Part shown: positions 53,105 to 62,588 of the stretch, one piece after another
How the letters are laid out: each line of letters begins with the position of its first letter
Numbering within the stretch: position 1 is the stretch's first letter
Assembly (NCBI GenBank): GCA_902492755.1
Contig: CABUNB010000003.1
Coordinates: 14,120-78,119 of the forward strand
Source: an uncultured Collinsella sp.
Lineage (GTDB): Bacteria; Actinomycetota; Coriobacteriia; Coriobacteriales; Coriobacteriaceae
Direction: 5' to 3'
Length of the DNA stretch: 64,000 nucleotides
The notes under the pieces: model-generated
Databases searched by the model: none
The model's input: the letters and a program-made list of their open reading frames with translations, nothing else
Told to the model about the DNA's origin: nothing
Translations under genes and position numbers: made by a program

Positions 53105-53199
53105 GGTATTCCCCCTCGATAGCACTTTAGTTAGGTAAAGTGAGTCATGTAACGTCCAGAATCATACACTTTACCTTGATGGAGCACAAGGTTGGGGTT

Positions 53200-53342
53200 G
53201 CCCGGCGCGGGCGGGGAGCGGCGCGTAATTAAGTTTCCTGCTCTACAGTCCTGCGCAAGACGGAAAGCACATTAAGTGCTTTCCTTTGCGTGCGGAACTC
53301 GCGATAAACTTAATTACGCGCCGCTCCCCGCCCGCGCCGGGC
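53200..53342. repeat. Nested-palindrome element, CCTGCGCAAGACG family, copy C (perfect 37-bp arms)
   Basis: Outer arms 53200-53236 and 53306-53342 are perfect 37-base complements (starting GCCCGGCGCGGGCGGG, ending TAATTAAGTTT). Inside is GGAAAGCAC (53262-53270) with 53276-53284. The core CCTGCTCTACAGTCCTGCGC and GTGCGGAACTCGCG is shared with copy B. It lies between two divergent genes, so it is not simply a terminator; it may influence both promoters. It accounts for most of this 348-base gap. Confidence 0.88.
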
Positions 53343-53452
53343 AAACGTCGTTGGGCTTATCACTGACAGGAAATGGGCGCTTGCATATCGCCCGCTGGCT
53401 TGGCACGGTACAATGCTTGCAGCTTTTAATTCATGAATTAGTGGAGTTATTG

Positions 53453-54901
53453 ATGGCAGAATCTCGTGCGGAGCGTAGGGCTCGTCGTGCTTTGGTGGAA
53501 GCGGCTGAGGGGTCAAAGGAGGAGAAATCTTCTACGAAATCCAAGTCTTCTAAAGCTGCAAAAAGCAAATCGACCAAGAGCAGGGCTAAGACCAAGCGTT
53601 CTGGCTCTCGTCGGAGCGAGGACAAGGCATCTCAGACTCGCTCCAAGCGCTCGCATAAAGATCCGGTTTCGTCTGCGCGTAAGGCTGTGGACCCCAAGTC
53701 TCCCTGTTCGATCATGAAAGCTTGTGGTGGGTGTACGGCGCTCAATCGTCCTTATAAGAAGCAGTTGGCGGCCAAGCAGGCTGCTGTGGAGGAGCTGTTT
53801 GCTGAGCTCTGTGAGCGCGAGGGTGTTGCCGTTGATCCCATTCGCGGTATGGGTGTTACCCTGGGCGACCCGGGCAAGTATCCTGCGCCGCGTGGTTTTC
53901 GTCATAAGGCTGCCACACCGTTTGCTCCCGGTAAGGAGGGTGCTGTCCGCTGCGGCTTCTTTGAGCGCGGCACGCACAAGATCGTTGCCGTACCCGAGTG
54001 CCCTGTCGAGGCGCCGGGCGCTCGTCAGATTCTCAACGGCATCGCTCGCGAGGCCGAACGTCTGCACATTCCCGCCTTTAACGAAGACAAGCATCTGGGG
54101 CTGCTTCGCTATGCCGTCGTTCGCTGCGGCTGGCGCACCGACCAGATTATGGTCACCCTCGTGACCGCTCAGCGCGACTTGCCGCATGCGCAGGAGTTCT
54201 TTGAGGCCGTCGCCGCACTCGATCCGTATATTGTCACCGTCGCCCAAAATATCAATGGCCGTCCCGGTAACGCCATCTTGGGTGAGGAGACTCGTATCGT
54301 CTATGGCGCCGAGTGCATGCGCGACCAGCTGCTCGGTTGCGAATTCGATATCTCCCCTACCGCGTTCTATCAGACCAATCCGCAGCAGACCGAGCTGCTC
54401 TATCAGCTCGCGATTGACGGCATGAATTTGCAGCAGAGCGACGTACTCATGGACGCTTACTGCGGCAGCGGCACCATCGGTCTGTGCGCAGCTAAAGAAG
54501 CCCAGAACAAGGGTATCGGCATTATGCTGCTCGGCGTGGAGCGCAACACGGCAGGCATTGCCGATGCGCGCCGCAATGCCGAGCTCAACGGCCTCACCCG
54601 CAGCGCTTGGTTTATGGCCGACGACGCCACCGATTACATCCTGGACGCCGCCGACAACAACGAGCGGATCGATGTCCTTTCCATCGACCCGCCGCGCGCC
54701 GGCTCCACCCCCGAGTTCCTCGAAGCCGCCTGCGCACTCAAGCCGCGCCGCATCACCTACATCAGCTGCAATCCCGTGACCCAAGAGCGCGATCTGCACC
54801 AGCTCCTCGATGGAGGCTATCGCCTGCTCAAGATCACACCGGTCGACATGTTCCCCCATACCGACCACACCGAAACCGTCGTGGTCCTCGAGCGCCGCTA
54901 A
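53453..54901 (+). CDS. RlmD/TrmA-family RNA (uracil-5)-methyltransferase with basic N-terminal tail
   Basis: A 482-residue enzyme. Residues 1-85 are a Ser/Lys/Arg-rich, probably disordered tail in which U-ending codons are commoner than in neighbouring genes. An iron-sulfur cluster motif follows (CSIMKACGGC). The catalytic core has the SAM motif MDAYCGSGTIGLCA, the catalytic ISCNPVTQERDL and SIDPPRAGSTPEFLE. The family methylates U747, U1939 or tRNA U54; which site is used here cannot be read. The ATG at 53453 has GGAG at 8 bases; the longer ORF from 53276 runs through a palindrome. Confidence 0.9.
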   Translation: MAESRAERRARRALVEAAEGSKEEKSSTKSKSSKAAKSKSTKSRAKTKRSGSRRSEDKASQTRSKRSHKDPVSSARKAVDPKSPCSIMKACGGCTALNRPYKKQLAAKQAAVEELFAELCEREGVAVDPIRGMGVTLGDPGKYPAPRGFRHKAATPFAPGKEGAVRCGFFERGTHKIVAVPECPVEAPGARQILNGIAREAERLHIPAFNEDKHLGLLRYAVVRCGWRTDQIMVTLVTAQRDLPHAQEFFEAVAALDPYIVTVAQNINGRPGNAILGEETRIVYGAECMRDQLLGCEFDISPTAFYQTNPQQTELLYQLAIDGMNLQQSDVLMDAYCGSGTIGLCAAKEAQNKGIGIMLLGVERNTAGIADARRNAELNGLTRSAWFMADDATDYILDAADNNERIDVLSIDPPRAGSTPEFLEAACALKPRRITYISCNPVTQERDLHQLLDGGYRLLKITPVDMFPHTDHTETVVVLERR

Positions 54902-54930
54902 TCCACCCCAGTAGATTTTTGGGACAAGAA

Positions 54931-54958
54931 GGGGGCGACCCATCTGGGCCGCCCCCTT
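54931..54958. terminator. Bidirectional terminator between methyltransferase and PHP genes
   Basis: GGGGGCGACCC (54931-54941) and GGGCCGCCCCC (54946-54956) pair with one mismatch, followed by TT. Confidence 0.85.
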
Positions 54959-54978
54959 TACTTGGTTTATGAACGCCG

Positions 54979-55800
54979 TTACATGCCCTTGCGCAGGTCG
55001 CATACACCGGCCGCCGCCATCTCGCGCAGCAGCGTCTCGCGGTCGCGCGTCACGATCAAATCCAGCGGGAAGTGAATCTCGTCGAGCATCTGGCGCGCGT
55101 GATCGAGCTTGCCAATGGCCATGCCAATGTGGGCATCGGTCGACACGCCAATGCCAACGCCCAGCTCGGCGCAGCGCTCGGCGATCTTGCGGCATACGGC
55201 CCAATGCTCAGTGTCGACACCGTGTTCAAGACTATGGTTGTTGATCTCGATAATCTTGTGCTTGGCCTTAGCCGCCAACAGCACCTCGTCGATATCGAAC
55301 GGCACGCCCGAGCGCCCCGTATGCCCCAACATGAACACCTTGGGATGTTCTAAGGCATTGATATACATCTGGGTCGTTTGAGCCAGCGTCGCGCCCTCGG
55401 CAAACTGCGGATTATGCACGCTTGCCACCAAATAATCCAAATTGCGCGTCACCAATTCGAACAGTGAGTGTTGACGACTGTACGAATCGCCGGCGATATC
55501 AAGGTCGACGGGAATATCCTCGCCAAACAAGCTGCCGTCCAGCGAAACGATATCGGCCTCGGCGCCGCGAAGCACCAGCACGCCGCTCCAAATGCGTGGC
55601 CAGATATCCTGGTTAATAAAGAATTGGAAACTGCGCAGGTCATTGGGACAAGGCGTAACCATCGAGCTTAAATGATCGGCGGAACCGAGCACCTGAAGGC
55701 CGCGCTCTGCCGCCCAATAGATGTTCTCCTCGATGGTTGAGTACGCATGCGCAGAGAACATCGTATGAGTATGAATATCACAAGAAAGAAGGTAGGGCAT
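54979..55800 (-). CDS. PHP-domain hydrolase, YcdX-like
   Basis: A 273-residue metal-dependent phosphoesterase. The PHP metal motifs are CDIHTHTMFSAHAYST (first site), GSADHLSS, ASVHNPQF and, near the end, GVSTDAHIG. The YcdX branch binds a trinuclear zinc cluster and acts on phosphate monoesters; its cellular substrate is unclear. The ATG at 55800 follows AAGGAGA at 5 bases; an ORF extension of 48 codons is not supported. A shared terminator separates it from the methyltransferase gene. Confidence 0.9.
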   Translation of the reverse strand: MPYLLSCDIHTHTMFSAHAYSTIEENIYWAAERGLQVLGSADHLSSMVTPCPNDLRSFQFFINQDIWPRIWSGVLVLRGAEADIVSLDGSLFGEDIPVDLDIAGDSYSRQHSLFELVTRNLDYLVASVHNPQFAEGATLAQTTQMYINALEHPKVFMLGHTGRSGVPFDIDEVLLAAKAKHKIIEINNHSLEHGVDTEHWAVCRKIAERCAELGVGIGVSTDAHIGMAIGKLDHARQMLDEIHFPLDLIVTRDRETLLREMAAAGVCDLRKGM

Positions 55801-55901
55801 CGGGTCTCCTTGTCCAGTATGGCCGTCGCGTATATTCATTGTACGCATAGCTTTCGGCAGTCGTAAAACTGCTTCATCCCAATCACACAACGGCATAGAC
55901 A

Positions 55902-55930
55902 ACGGGGTCTGGCTTAAAACCAAACCCCGT
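55902..55930. terminator. Terminator beyond the aminotransferase
   Basis: ACGGGGTCTGG (55902-55912) pairs with CCAAACCCCGT (55920-55930) with one mismatch around CTTAAAA. Confidence 0.82.
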
Positions 55931-55959
55931 TTCACGTAAAACATTGTAAGCAGAGCGCT

Positions 55960-57150
55960 TTACTTTCGACGATATTCGTCGGCCAACTGCTTCCAGGCAG
56001 GCAGCGAGTTGACGATTGTCTCATAGCTCACGCAGTAGCCCAGGCGGAACCAGCCCGGCATGCCAAAGCTATCCGAAGGCACCGCGAGCAGCTCATACTT
56101 CTTCGCGCGCTCGCAGAAGGCGTTTGCATCGGGCTCCAGCGCTTTCACCCACAGGTAGAACGCGCCATCCGGCTCAACATAGGTGTAGCCGTACTCCGCT
56201 AGTGCGTCGGTAAGCGCGGTACGGTTGCGCGCATAGGCCTCGACATCGCTCGGTTCATCAATGCAGTCGATGATTACACGCTGGAAGAGGGCCGGTGCGC
56301 ACACGAAGCCCAGCGTGCGGGCGGCACCGGCAACGGCGGGCATTAGACGAGCTGCCTGAGGATTCGTATTGGGAACCAGGATCCACCCGACGCGCTCGCC
56401 CGGTAGCGAAAGCGACTTGGAATACGAGTAGCACACGATGGTGTGCTCGTAGATCGAAGGCACCCAAGGCACCTCGGCGCCATAGACAATCTCACGATAC
56501 GGCTCATCAGAGATGAGCATAATCGGATTCTCGGGATCGCGCTGAGCGTTAGCCTCGCGCAGAACATTGGCCAGTCGCGTCAGCGTGTCGCGTGTATATA
56601 CGGCACCGGTCGGATTGTTGGGCGAGTCGATGATGACGGCAGCCGTCTTATCGGTAATCGCCTTGAGCACGTTACTCACGCTCAGCTGGAACGTATCTTC
56701 ATCGGCGAGCGCCTCGATACACGTACAGCCGGCCTTCTCAATCCACACGCGATACTCCGGGAAGTACGGGGCGATAACAATGACCTCGTCACCCGGGTTC
56801 GTAACGGCATTGAGCGTGCAGGTGAGCGAAGCCGCCGCGCCCACGGTCATAAAGACGTCCTTGCCCTCATAGCTCGTGCCAAAGCGGCGGTTGAGCGATT
56901 CGGCGACAGCTGCTCGACATTGCGGCAGGCCCGGCGCGGGAGTGTAGCCATGCAGCTGGTCACTCGGCAGCTCCAGGGCCTTCTTAATGGACTCAGCCAC
57001 GGCGGCAGGTGCCGGAACGCTCGGGTTACCCAGTGAGAAATCGAACACGTTTTCCGCGCCGATCTGTGCCTTGCGATCAAGGCCATAGCTAAAGATCTCG
57101 CGGATGATGGAGCTCTCCGCACCGCGCGCATACATAGTTTCGTTGATCAT
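55960..57150 (-). CDS. Class I/II PLP-dependent aminotransferase
   Basis: A 396-residue aspartate-aminotransferase-fold enzyme. NPSVPAP and HGYTPAPGLPQCR shape the substrate entrance, IDSPNNPTGAVY contacts PLP, and the Schiff-base lysine is in CYSYSKSLSLPGERVGW. It is close to enzymes annotated as aspartate or aromatic aminotransferases in gut Actinobacteria; the amino acid cannot be fixed. The ATG at 57150 has AAAGGGGA. A perfect palindromic element lies 60 bases upstream of the start. Confidence 0.92.
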   Translation of the reverse strand: MINETMYARGAESSIIREIFSYGLDRKAQIGAENVFDFSLGNPSVPAPAAVAESIKKALELPSDQLHGYTPAPGLPQCRAAVAESLNRRFGTSYEGKDVFMTVGAAASLTCTLNAVTNPGDEVIVIAPYFPEYRVWIEKAGCTCIEALADEDTFQLSVSNVLKAITDKTAAVIIDSPNNPTGAVYTRDTLTRLANVLREANAQRDPENPIMLISDEPYREIVYGAEVPWVPSIYEHTIVCYSYSKSLSLPGERVGWILVPNTNPQAARLMPAVAGAARTLGFVCAPALFQRVIIDCIDEPSDVEAYARNRTALTDALAEYGYTYVEPDGAFYLWVKALEPDANAFCERAKKYELLAVPSDSFGMPGWFRLGYCVSYETIVNSLPAWKQLADEYRRK

Positions 57151-57209
57151 CTGTTCCCCTTTCGCATAGGCGCTATTGTACGCTTTAGTTGAGCAAAGTG
57201 CCGCAGAAT

Positions 57210-57269
57210 GTTGATTGGGGACAGACTTAAATGCGTGAAAACGCTCATTTAAGTCTGTCCCCAATCAAC
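57210..57269. repeat. GGGGACAGACTTAAATG palindrome
   Basis: Perfect 24-bp arms 57210-57233 and 57246-57269, containing TTGGGGACAGACTTAAATG. It shares the GGGACAG core with the other hairpin families, but here the core lies inside the stem. It lies between the aminotransferase and ftsH genes, both on the minus strand. Confidence 0.87.
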
Positions 57270-57290
57270 AGATGGCCCCATATCGCTCAA

Positions 57291-57324
57291 AAGAAAAAGC
57301 CTCCGCAGGTTTCCCCGCGGAGGC
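57291..57324 (-). terminator. Terminator of the tilS-hpt-ftsH operon
   Basis: GCCTCCGC (57299-57306) and GCGGAGGC (57317-57324), with a poly-A stretch at 57291-57298 that reads as T on the minus strand. Confidence 0.88.
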
Positions 57325-57338
57325 TTTCGCTACAAGAA

Positions 57339-59477
57339 CTATTTGTCGGCGTCGGTGTTGCCATCAGCGTTGACAGCATTGCCATCGCCGGCATCATCGG
57401 ATGCGGCTTCGGCATCCTCCTGCATGGCCGCCTGCGCAAAGGCCGCAGCATCAGCCGCCAGCTCCTCCTCGCTCATGCGAGGCGAGCGCTTCTTGGTCGG
57501 CATGCCAGCCGCCTTGGCGTTGCGCTCCTCCTTGGCCGCCAGGATATCGCCCTCGCGCTCAAGGTAAGCGTCCCACTCGTTGTCGAGCAGGGCGTTCACG
57601 GCGTCACCCTCAACGGTCTCGCGCTCAAGCAGCACCTTGGCCATCAGATCGAGTTGATCGCGGCGGGCATCCAAAATCTCGACCGCACGGCGATGGGCCT
57701 CACGCATAATGCGCTGGACCTCGATGTCGATGCGACGCGCCGTCTCCTCGGAGTAATCCTGGTGATCGGCATAGTCGCGACCCAGAAACACCTGATGCTG
57801 CGCCTCGCCAAACACTTGCGTGCCCAGCTCCTCGCTCATGCCCAGGCGCGTGACCATCTCGCGCGCCATCTTGGTCGCGCGTTCCAGGTCGTTGCTCGCG
57901 CCCGACGTGATGTCATCGCACATGAGCTCCTCGGCGACGCGGCCGCCCAAGAACACGGCAAGCTCGTCGAGCATCTCGTTCTTGGTCTTGAGGAAGTGAT
58001 CCTCCTGCGGAAGCTGCAACGTGTAGCCCAGAGCCTGGCCGCGACTGACAATCGAAATCTTATGAACCGGATCAGAGTGCTCCAGGATGTGGCCCACCAA
58101 AGCGTGACCGCTCTCATGGTAGGCAATCGTGGTGCGCTCGGCTTCGGTCATCACGCGACCCTTGCGTTGCGGTCCGGCAATCACGCGCTCCATCGACTCC
58201 TCGACCTCGTCCATCGAGATCACGGAACGATGACGGCGAGCGGCCAGCAGCGCAGACTCGTTGAGCAGGTTCGCCAAATCGGCACCAGTAAAGCCAACGG
58301 TCATCTGGGCGAGCTTCTCAAACTTAACGTCCTCGTCCATCGGCTTGTTCTCAGCATGTACGCGCAAGATCTGCTCGCGGCCCTTCACGTCCGGGCGGTC
58401 AACCGTGACTTGGCGGTCAAAACGACCGGGGCGCAGCAATGCCGGGTCCAGAATATCGGGGCGGTTGGTCGCGGCGATCAGGATGACTGACTCGCTTTCC
58501 TCAAAACCGTCCATCTCGACCAGCAGCTGGTTGAGCGTCTGCTCGCGCTCGTCGTGGCCGCCGCCCAAACCGGCTCCGCGCTGACGTCCCACGGCATCGA
58601 TCTCGTCAATAAAGATGATCGACGGAGCCTGAGACTTGGCCTCCTTAAAAAGGTCGCGCACGCGGCTGGCGCCGACACCCACGAACATCTCGACAAAGTC
58701 GGAACCCGAGATGCTAAAGAACGGCACGCCCGCCTCGCCGGCAACGGCCTTGGCCAGCAGGGTTTTACCGGTACCCGGAGGGCCAACCAGCAGCACGCCG
58801 CGCGGAATCTTGGCGCCCAGCTTGCGATAGCGGTCCGGATCGCTCAAAAAGTCGCGAATCTCCTCGAGCTCCTCGACTGCCTCGTCCACACCGGCAACAT
58901 CCTCAAACTTGACCTTGGGGCGCGTTGCCTCGTTGGTCTTGGCGTTGGTCTTGCCAAACTGCATGTTCCTGTTGTTGGCGCCCATCATCTGGCGCATAAA
59001 GTAGAACATGATGGCGATCAGGGCGATCGTCGGAAGCACGCTCATCGCCAAGTCGCCCCAAAAATCGGGGTCATTGGTGTTGACGATGTACTTGGTATCG
59101 GGGTGCTCCGCCATAAGCTCGGCAAGCGAATCGGAGCCGACATAGGTCGAGGAGAAGCTCTTGAGCTCGCTCGTGTCACCCTTGTCCTTTTTCGTCTTCC
59201 AGTAATGACCCGCCACGCTTCCGTCTTGAACCGTATAGGTCAAATCTTCGACGCGATCCTGCTTAATGGCGTTGACCATCTCGCTCGTCGCGAGCTTTAC
59301 GGCATTGCTGGAATTGGCGAAGCCGGAGCCCATGTTAAAGAAGGCGTAGCCCAGAAGCGCGCAAGCCAAAATAAAATACAGCCAGCCCGTACGCGTGGGC
59401 TTCTTGCCTCCGGGCATCCCCGGGATCTTAGGCTCCCGGGGAGTCTGGGAATTGTTATCGTTACGGTCGTCGGGCAT
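57339..59477 (-). CDS. ftsH: ATP-dependent zinc metalloprotease FtsH
   Basis: A 712-residue membrane protease. Two N-terminal helices (WLYFILACALLGYAF and LAMSVLPTIALIAIMFYFM) flank an extracytoplasmic domain. The AAA+ domain has Walker A GPPGTGKT, Walker B IIFIDEIDAVG and the SRH arginines in LLRPGRFDRQ. The zinc site is YHESGHALVG. It removes damaged or unassembled membrane proteins. A 60-residue Ala/Asp/Glu-rich tail is longer than usual. The start lies one base after the hpt stop. Confidence 0.97.
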   Translation of the reverse strand: MPDDRNDNNSQTPREPKIPGMPGGKKPTRTGWLYFILACALLGYAFFNMGSGFANSSNAVKLATSEMVNAIKQDRVEDLTYTVQDGSVAGHYWKTKKDKGDTSELKSFSSTYVGSDSLAELMAEHPDTKYIVNTNDPDFWGDLAMSVLPTIALIAIMFYFMRQMMGANNRNMQFGKTNAKTNEATRPKVKFEDVAGVDEAVEELEEIRDFLSDPDRYRKLGAKIPRGVLLVGPPGTGKTLLAKAVAGEAGVPFFSISGSDFVEMFVGVGASRVRDLFKEAKSQAPSIIFIDEIDAVGRQRGAGLGGGHDEREQTLNQLLVEMDGFEESESVILIAATNRPDILDPALLRPGRFDRQVTVDRPDVKGREQILRVHAENKPMDEDVKFEKLAQMTVGFTGADLANLLNESALLAARRHRSVISMDEVEESMERVIAGPQRKGRVMTEAERTTIAYHESGHALVGHILEHSDPVHKISIVSRGQALGYTLQLPQEDHFLKTKNEMLDELAVFLGGRVAEELMCDDITSGASNDLERATKMAREMVTRLGMSEELGTQVFGEAQHQVFLGRDYADHQDYSEETARRIDIEVQRIMREAHRRAVEILDARRDQLDLMAKVLLERETVEGDAVNALLDNEWDAYLEREGDILAAKEERNAKAAGMPTKKRSPRMSEEELAADAAAFAQAAMQEDAEAASDDAGDGNAVNADGNTDADK

Positions 59478-59478
59478 C

Positions 59479-60027
59479 TTACGAATAAACCTCCGGTTTC
59501 AAAATGCCCAGATACGGAAGGTTACGATAGCGCTCGGCATAGTCGAGGCCGTAGCCCACCACAAAGGCATCGGGGCAATGGGTTCCAACATACTTGGGCG
59601 TGACGGCCGAGGTACGGTCCTCAACGTCCTTCCACAGGAAGGCGGCAACCTCCAGCGAGGCGGGCTTGCGGCTCTCGAGGTTCTTCATCAGATACTTGAG
59701 CGTCAGGCCCGAGTCCAGAATGTCCTCGACGATCAGCACGTCGCGACCGCGGATGTCGATATCCAGGTCCTTAATGATACGCACGATGCCCGAGGACTTC
59801 ACACCGTCGCCATAGCTCGAAACAGCCATGAAATCGATGTTGGTCGGCAGCTCGATCTTGCGCATCAGGTCGCCCATAAAGACCACGGCGCCGCGCAGGA
59901 CCGCAATCAGCACCAGATCCTTACCCGCGTAGTCGCGAGTAATCTGCTCGCCTAGGCGAGAGACGATACCGTCGATATCCTCCTGCGTAAACAGAACCTT
60001 CTCGATATCCGGATGTTGAGAAGCCAT
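59479..60027 (-). CDS. hpt: Hypoxanthine phosphoribosyltransferase
   Basis: A 182-residue purine salvage enzyme that converts hypoxanthine or guanine to nucleotide with PRPP. The PRPP motif is VLIVEDILDSGLTLKYL, and the flexible-loop SYGDGVKSSG and C-terminal DYAERYRNLPYLGIL match bacterial Hpt. It lies between tilS and ftsH, a gene order conserved in many bacteria. The ATG at 60027 follows AAAGGG. A 146-base gap separates it from tilS and may hold an internal promoter; I see no strong boxes. Confidence 0.95.
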   Translation of the reverse strand: MASQHPDIEKVLFTQEDIDGIVSRLGEQITRDYAGKDLVLIAVLRGAVVFMGDLMRKIELPTNIDFMAVSSYGDGVKSSGIVRIIKDLDIDIRGRDVLIVEDILDSGLTLKYLMKNLESRKPASLEVAAFLWKDVEDRTSAVTPKYVGTHCPDAFVVGYGLDYAERYRNLPYLGILKPEVYS

Positions 60028-60173
60028 GACAACCCTTTCTTGTGCTTATCGCCCACGCACCGCCGCATGGACGCGAACTACACATTCTAGCAGCGCACGG
60101 GGTATATTTACCAGCACGTGCGCCATCAGCGCGGGAATACCGTCAACGTCGCACAGAATAGCTGGCGTGGGCG

Positions 60174-61715
60174 CTATTCCGCATCGACTACGCGGAGCAG
60201 ATATGCCACGCGCGTTGCGGCCGTGCACTTAAAACGCTCGTCCGCGCGAACTCCGGCGACCCACACCACGGCACCCCCCGGCGCCGTCCTCACCATGGGC
60301 ACGCCGGCGCGCTCGGAAACGGGAATGCGAGCCTCACCTAGCAAGTCGGATACTTTCTTGCTTCGGCCACTCATCCCTAACGGGCACATCACGTCCCCCG
60401 GTGTGGGACCGTCCACCCACAGTCGCGCCAAACGCGCCTCGGCGGGAATCTCCCCGCGTGAGCCGGCGAGCCTCCGTTCGCTATCGCGATCGGCAAAGCC
60501 CAGCGTCGCGGCATCCACCATAGCGGTCACCCCTCCGGCACCCGCGAGTTCGCGGGCACGGCGCACAATATCACACCCCGGCTCGACGGCCATCGGCTCT
60601 GCCACCAGGATACGGCCCGCCCCCAGCGGCAATCGACCGGGAATGGTGACCCAATCGGCAACTAACCCCTCGCGCGCCGCCGGCGCCTTAAACGCCAGCA
60701 TGCCAAACTCAACGCGCGCGTCAATTCCCGCCGGCAGTGTGACCGAACCCGAGCCTTCGGCGACACAAGCGAGCACGCGCTCCACATGCCGCATCTCGGG
60801 ACGAGCGTCCGGATCGATGCGCTTGATCGCCAGTCGCACGATGCGCCGCGCGATTACCACCTCGGCCGCAGCAAGGCGCCTGGCATCGAGCACCAGTGCG
60901 CCCGCCGTCTCTTTACGCAAACAGCTTCGAAACGCCTGTGCCGACAGCTGGGAAAGAAAGGCGTCCTCATCGCCTAAGATCTCGCAGGCGGCGCCAATCG
61001 TCTTGCAGACGCTCGCGTTGCGCTGCGCTACCACCGGCATTACTCGATGGCGCACGTAGTTACGCAAGTACGACACGTCCTCGTTGCTCTCGTCCTCTCG
61101 CCACGGCTGACCATGCACCTGCAGATAGCCAACGAGCTCATCATGAGTCATGTCGAGCAAGGGACGCACCACGATATTCCTCCGGCGAGGAATGCTCGAT
61201 AGGCCAGCGGGCCCCGAACCCTTAATCGCGTTCATCAAAAACGTTTCCGCGCGATCCGAAGACGTGTGCGCAGTGCAGATGCGAGCCGCCGTTCGCGGTG
61301 CCCCCGTCTGGGCGCAGAGCTCGCGAACATACCTCCGCGCCGCGGCATAGCGCACCTCGCGGGCGGCCGCCTCGATATTGCCCGATTCATCATCAAAATA
61401 GGCATGCTCAACATACAGCGGCAAGCCATATTGTGCGCATAGGCCGCGCACGAAGGCCTCGTCGCCATCGGATGCCTCGCCGCGCAGATGATGGTTCACA
61501 TGCAGCACGTGCAGTCGCTCGCGCGCGATGGGGGCTACACCACGCCCATCCAGAATATCCAACTTTGATGTGCATGCCATAAGGAGCAAAGCCGTCGAGT
61601 CCGCACCACCTGATACCATGAGCACCACGGGGGCAGCCGTCTGCCGCGTTGCCAGGGCTTTATCATCGGCCCACGATGCAGCATGGTGTCCATAATGCTG
61701 AGATACCGTTGGCAT
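60174..61715 (-). CDS. tilS: tRNA(Ile)-lysidine synthetase
   Basis: A 513-residue enzyme that adds lysine to C34 of tRNA-Ile(CAU) so that it reads AUA. The PP-loop is LMVSGGADSTALL, and HVNHHLRGEASDGDEAFV and THTSSDRAETFLMN-type motifs follow (here CTAHTSSDRAETFLMNAIKG). N-type ATPase, substrate-binding and C-terminal TilS domains are in the usual order. The ATG at 61715 has AGGAGG. It is the head of the tilS-hpt-ftsH cluster and divergent from the WalJ-like gene across 48 bases. Confidence 0.95.
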   Translation of the reverse strand: MPTVSQHYGHHAASWADDKALATRQTAAPVVLMVSGGADSTALLLMACTSKLDILDGRGVAPIARERLHVLHVNHHLRGEASDGDEAFVRGLCAQYGLPLYVEHAYFDDESGNIEAAAREVRYAAARRYVRELCAQTGAPRTAARICTAHTSSDRAETFLMNAIKGSGPAGLSSIPRRRNIVVRPLLDMTHDELVGYLQVHGQPWREDESNEDVSYLRNYVRHRVMPVVAQRNASVCKTIGAACEILGDEDAFLSQLSAQAFRSCLRKETAGALVLDARRLAAAEVVIARRIVRLAIKRIDPDARPEMRHVERVLACVAEGSGSVTLPAGIDARVEFGMLAFKAPAAREGLVADWVTIPGRLPLGAGRILVAEPMAVEPGCDIVRRARELAGAGGVTAMVDAATLGFADRDSERRLAGSRGEIPAEARLARLWVDGPTPGDVMCPLGMSGRSKKVSDLLGEARIPVSERAGVPMVRTAPGGAVVWVAGVRADERFKCTAATRVAYLLRVVDAE

Positions 61716-61763
61716 TTGCTTCCTCCTCTATTCGTCCGCACCCATTGTATCCTTTGGAATCTT

Positions 61764-62573
61764 ATGTCTCGTCTGCACCTTCATATCCTTGGCAGCGGCT
61801 CAAAAGGCAACTGCGCGCTCATCGAAGGCCCCCGGGGGCTCATCATGATTGACGACGGTCTTTCTCGCCGCGAGACATTAAAGCGCATGGCAGAACTGGG
61901 GCTCTCGGCAGACAACGTCTCGGCTCTTCTCATTACGCATGAGCACAGCGACCACATCAAGGGTCTCGATGTCTGGTGCAAGCACTGGCACGGCCCCCTC
62001 TATGCCAGCAGGGGCACACTTTCGAGCAAAGAAATTCTTTCGCATCTGCCTGTCGAGGAATTCGATCCCGGTGACACCCTATCCATTGCCGGCATCCACG
62101 TGCAAACCTACTCAACATCGCACGATGTCATCAATCCAGTCGGCTATCGATTCGACGCCCTCGATGATTCCATCGGCTTTGCCACCGACACCGGAGAGCT
62201 ATCGAGCCAAGCCATGAACACCCTCAAAGATTGTCGAGTCCTCGCGCTCGAAAGCAACCACGATGTGACCATGCTGCGCGAGGGAGAATATCCCCGCTTT
62301 CTTCAAGAGCGCATCCTGTCTGCAAGGGGACACCTCTCCAACGACCAAGCCGCCGAAGCCGCGCGCGAACTTGTTACCGATCGCACCGAACAGCTCATTG
62401 CCATGCATATCAGCCAAGATAACAATCGCCCGAGCCTTACCGTCAAAAGCTATGCCAAAGCTCTAGCCGCAACCCTGGATGACGAGATCGGCAGCTCCGC
62501 CACCCTTCTCCAAGGATCGCGAAAACTCTCGATACGCCCCGCAAGCCAGCATAGGCCAGCAACCATTCAATAG
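61764..62573 (+). CDS. MBL-fold metallohydrolase, WalJ/YycJ-like
   Basis: A 269-residue metallo-beta-lactamase-fold protein. LHILGSGSKGNCALIEG opens the domain; the metal motif is ITHEHSDHIKGL, with further ligands in YSTSHDVINPVG and ESNHDVTML. It resembles the YycJ/WalJ 5'-to-3' exonuclease-like proteins linked to DNA repair and cell-wall control in Firmicutes. No walRK genes are here, so the assignment rests on fold and motifs. The ATG at 61764 gives the normal start; the frame upstream overlaps tilS. Confidence 0.85.
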   Translation: MSRLHLHILGSGSKGNCALIEGPRGLIMIDDGLSRRETLKRMAELGLSADNVSALLITHEHSDHIKGLDVWCKHWHGPLYASRGTLSSKEILSHLPVEEFDPGDTLSIAGIHVQTYSTSHDVINPVGYRFDALDDSIGFATDTGELSSQAMNTLKDCRVLALESNHDVTMLREGEYPRFLQERILSARGHLSNDQAAEAARELVTDRTEQLIAMHISQDNNRPSLTVKSYAKALAATLDDEIGSSATLLQGSRKLSIRPASQHRPATIQ

Positions 62574-62588
62574 ACTGTCCTAGACAGC

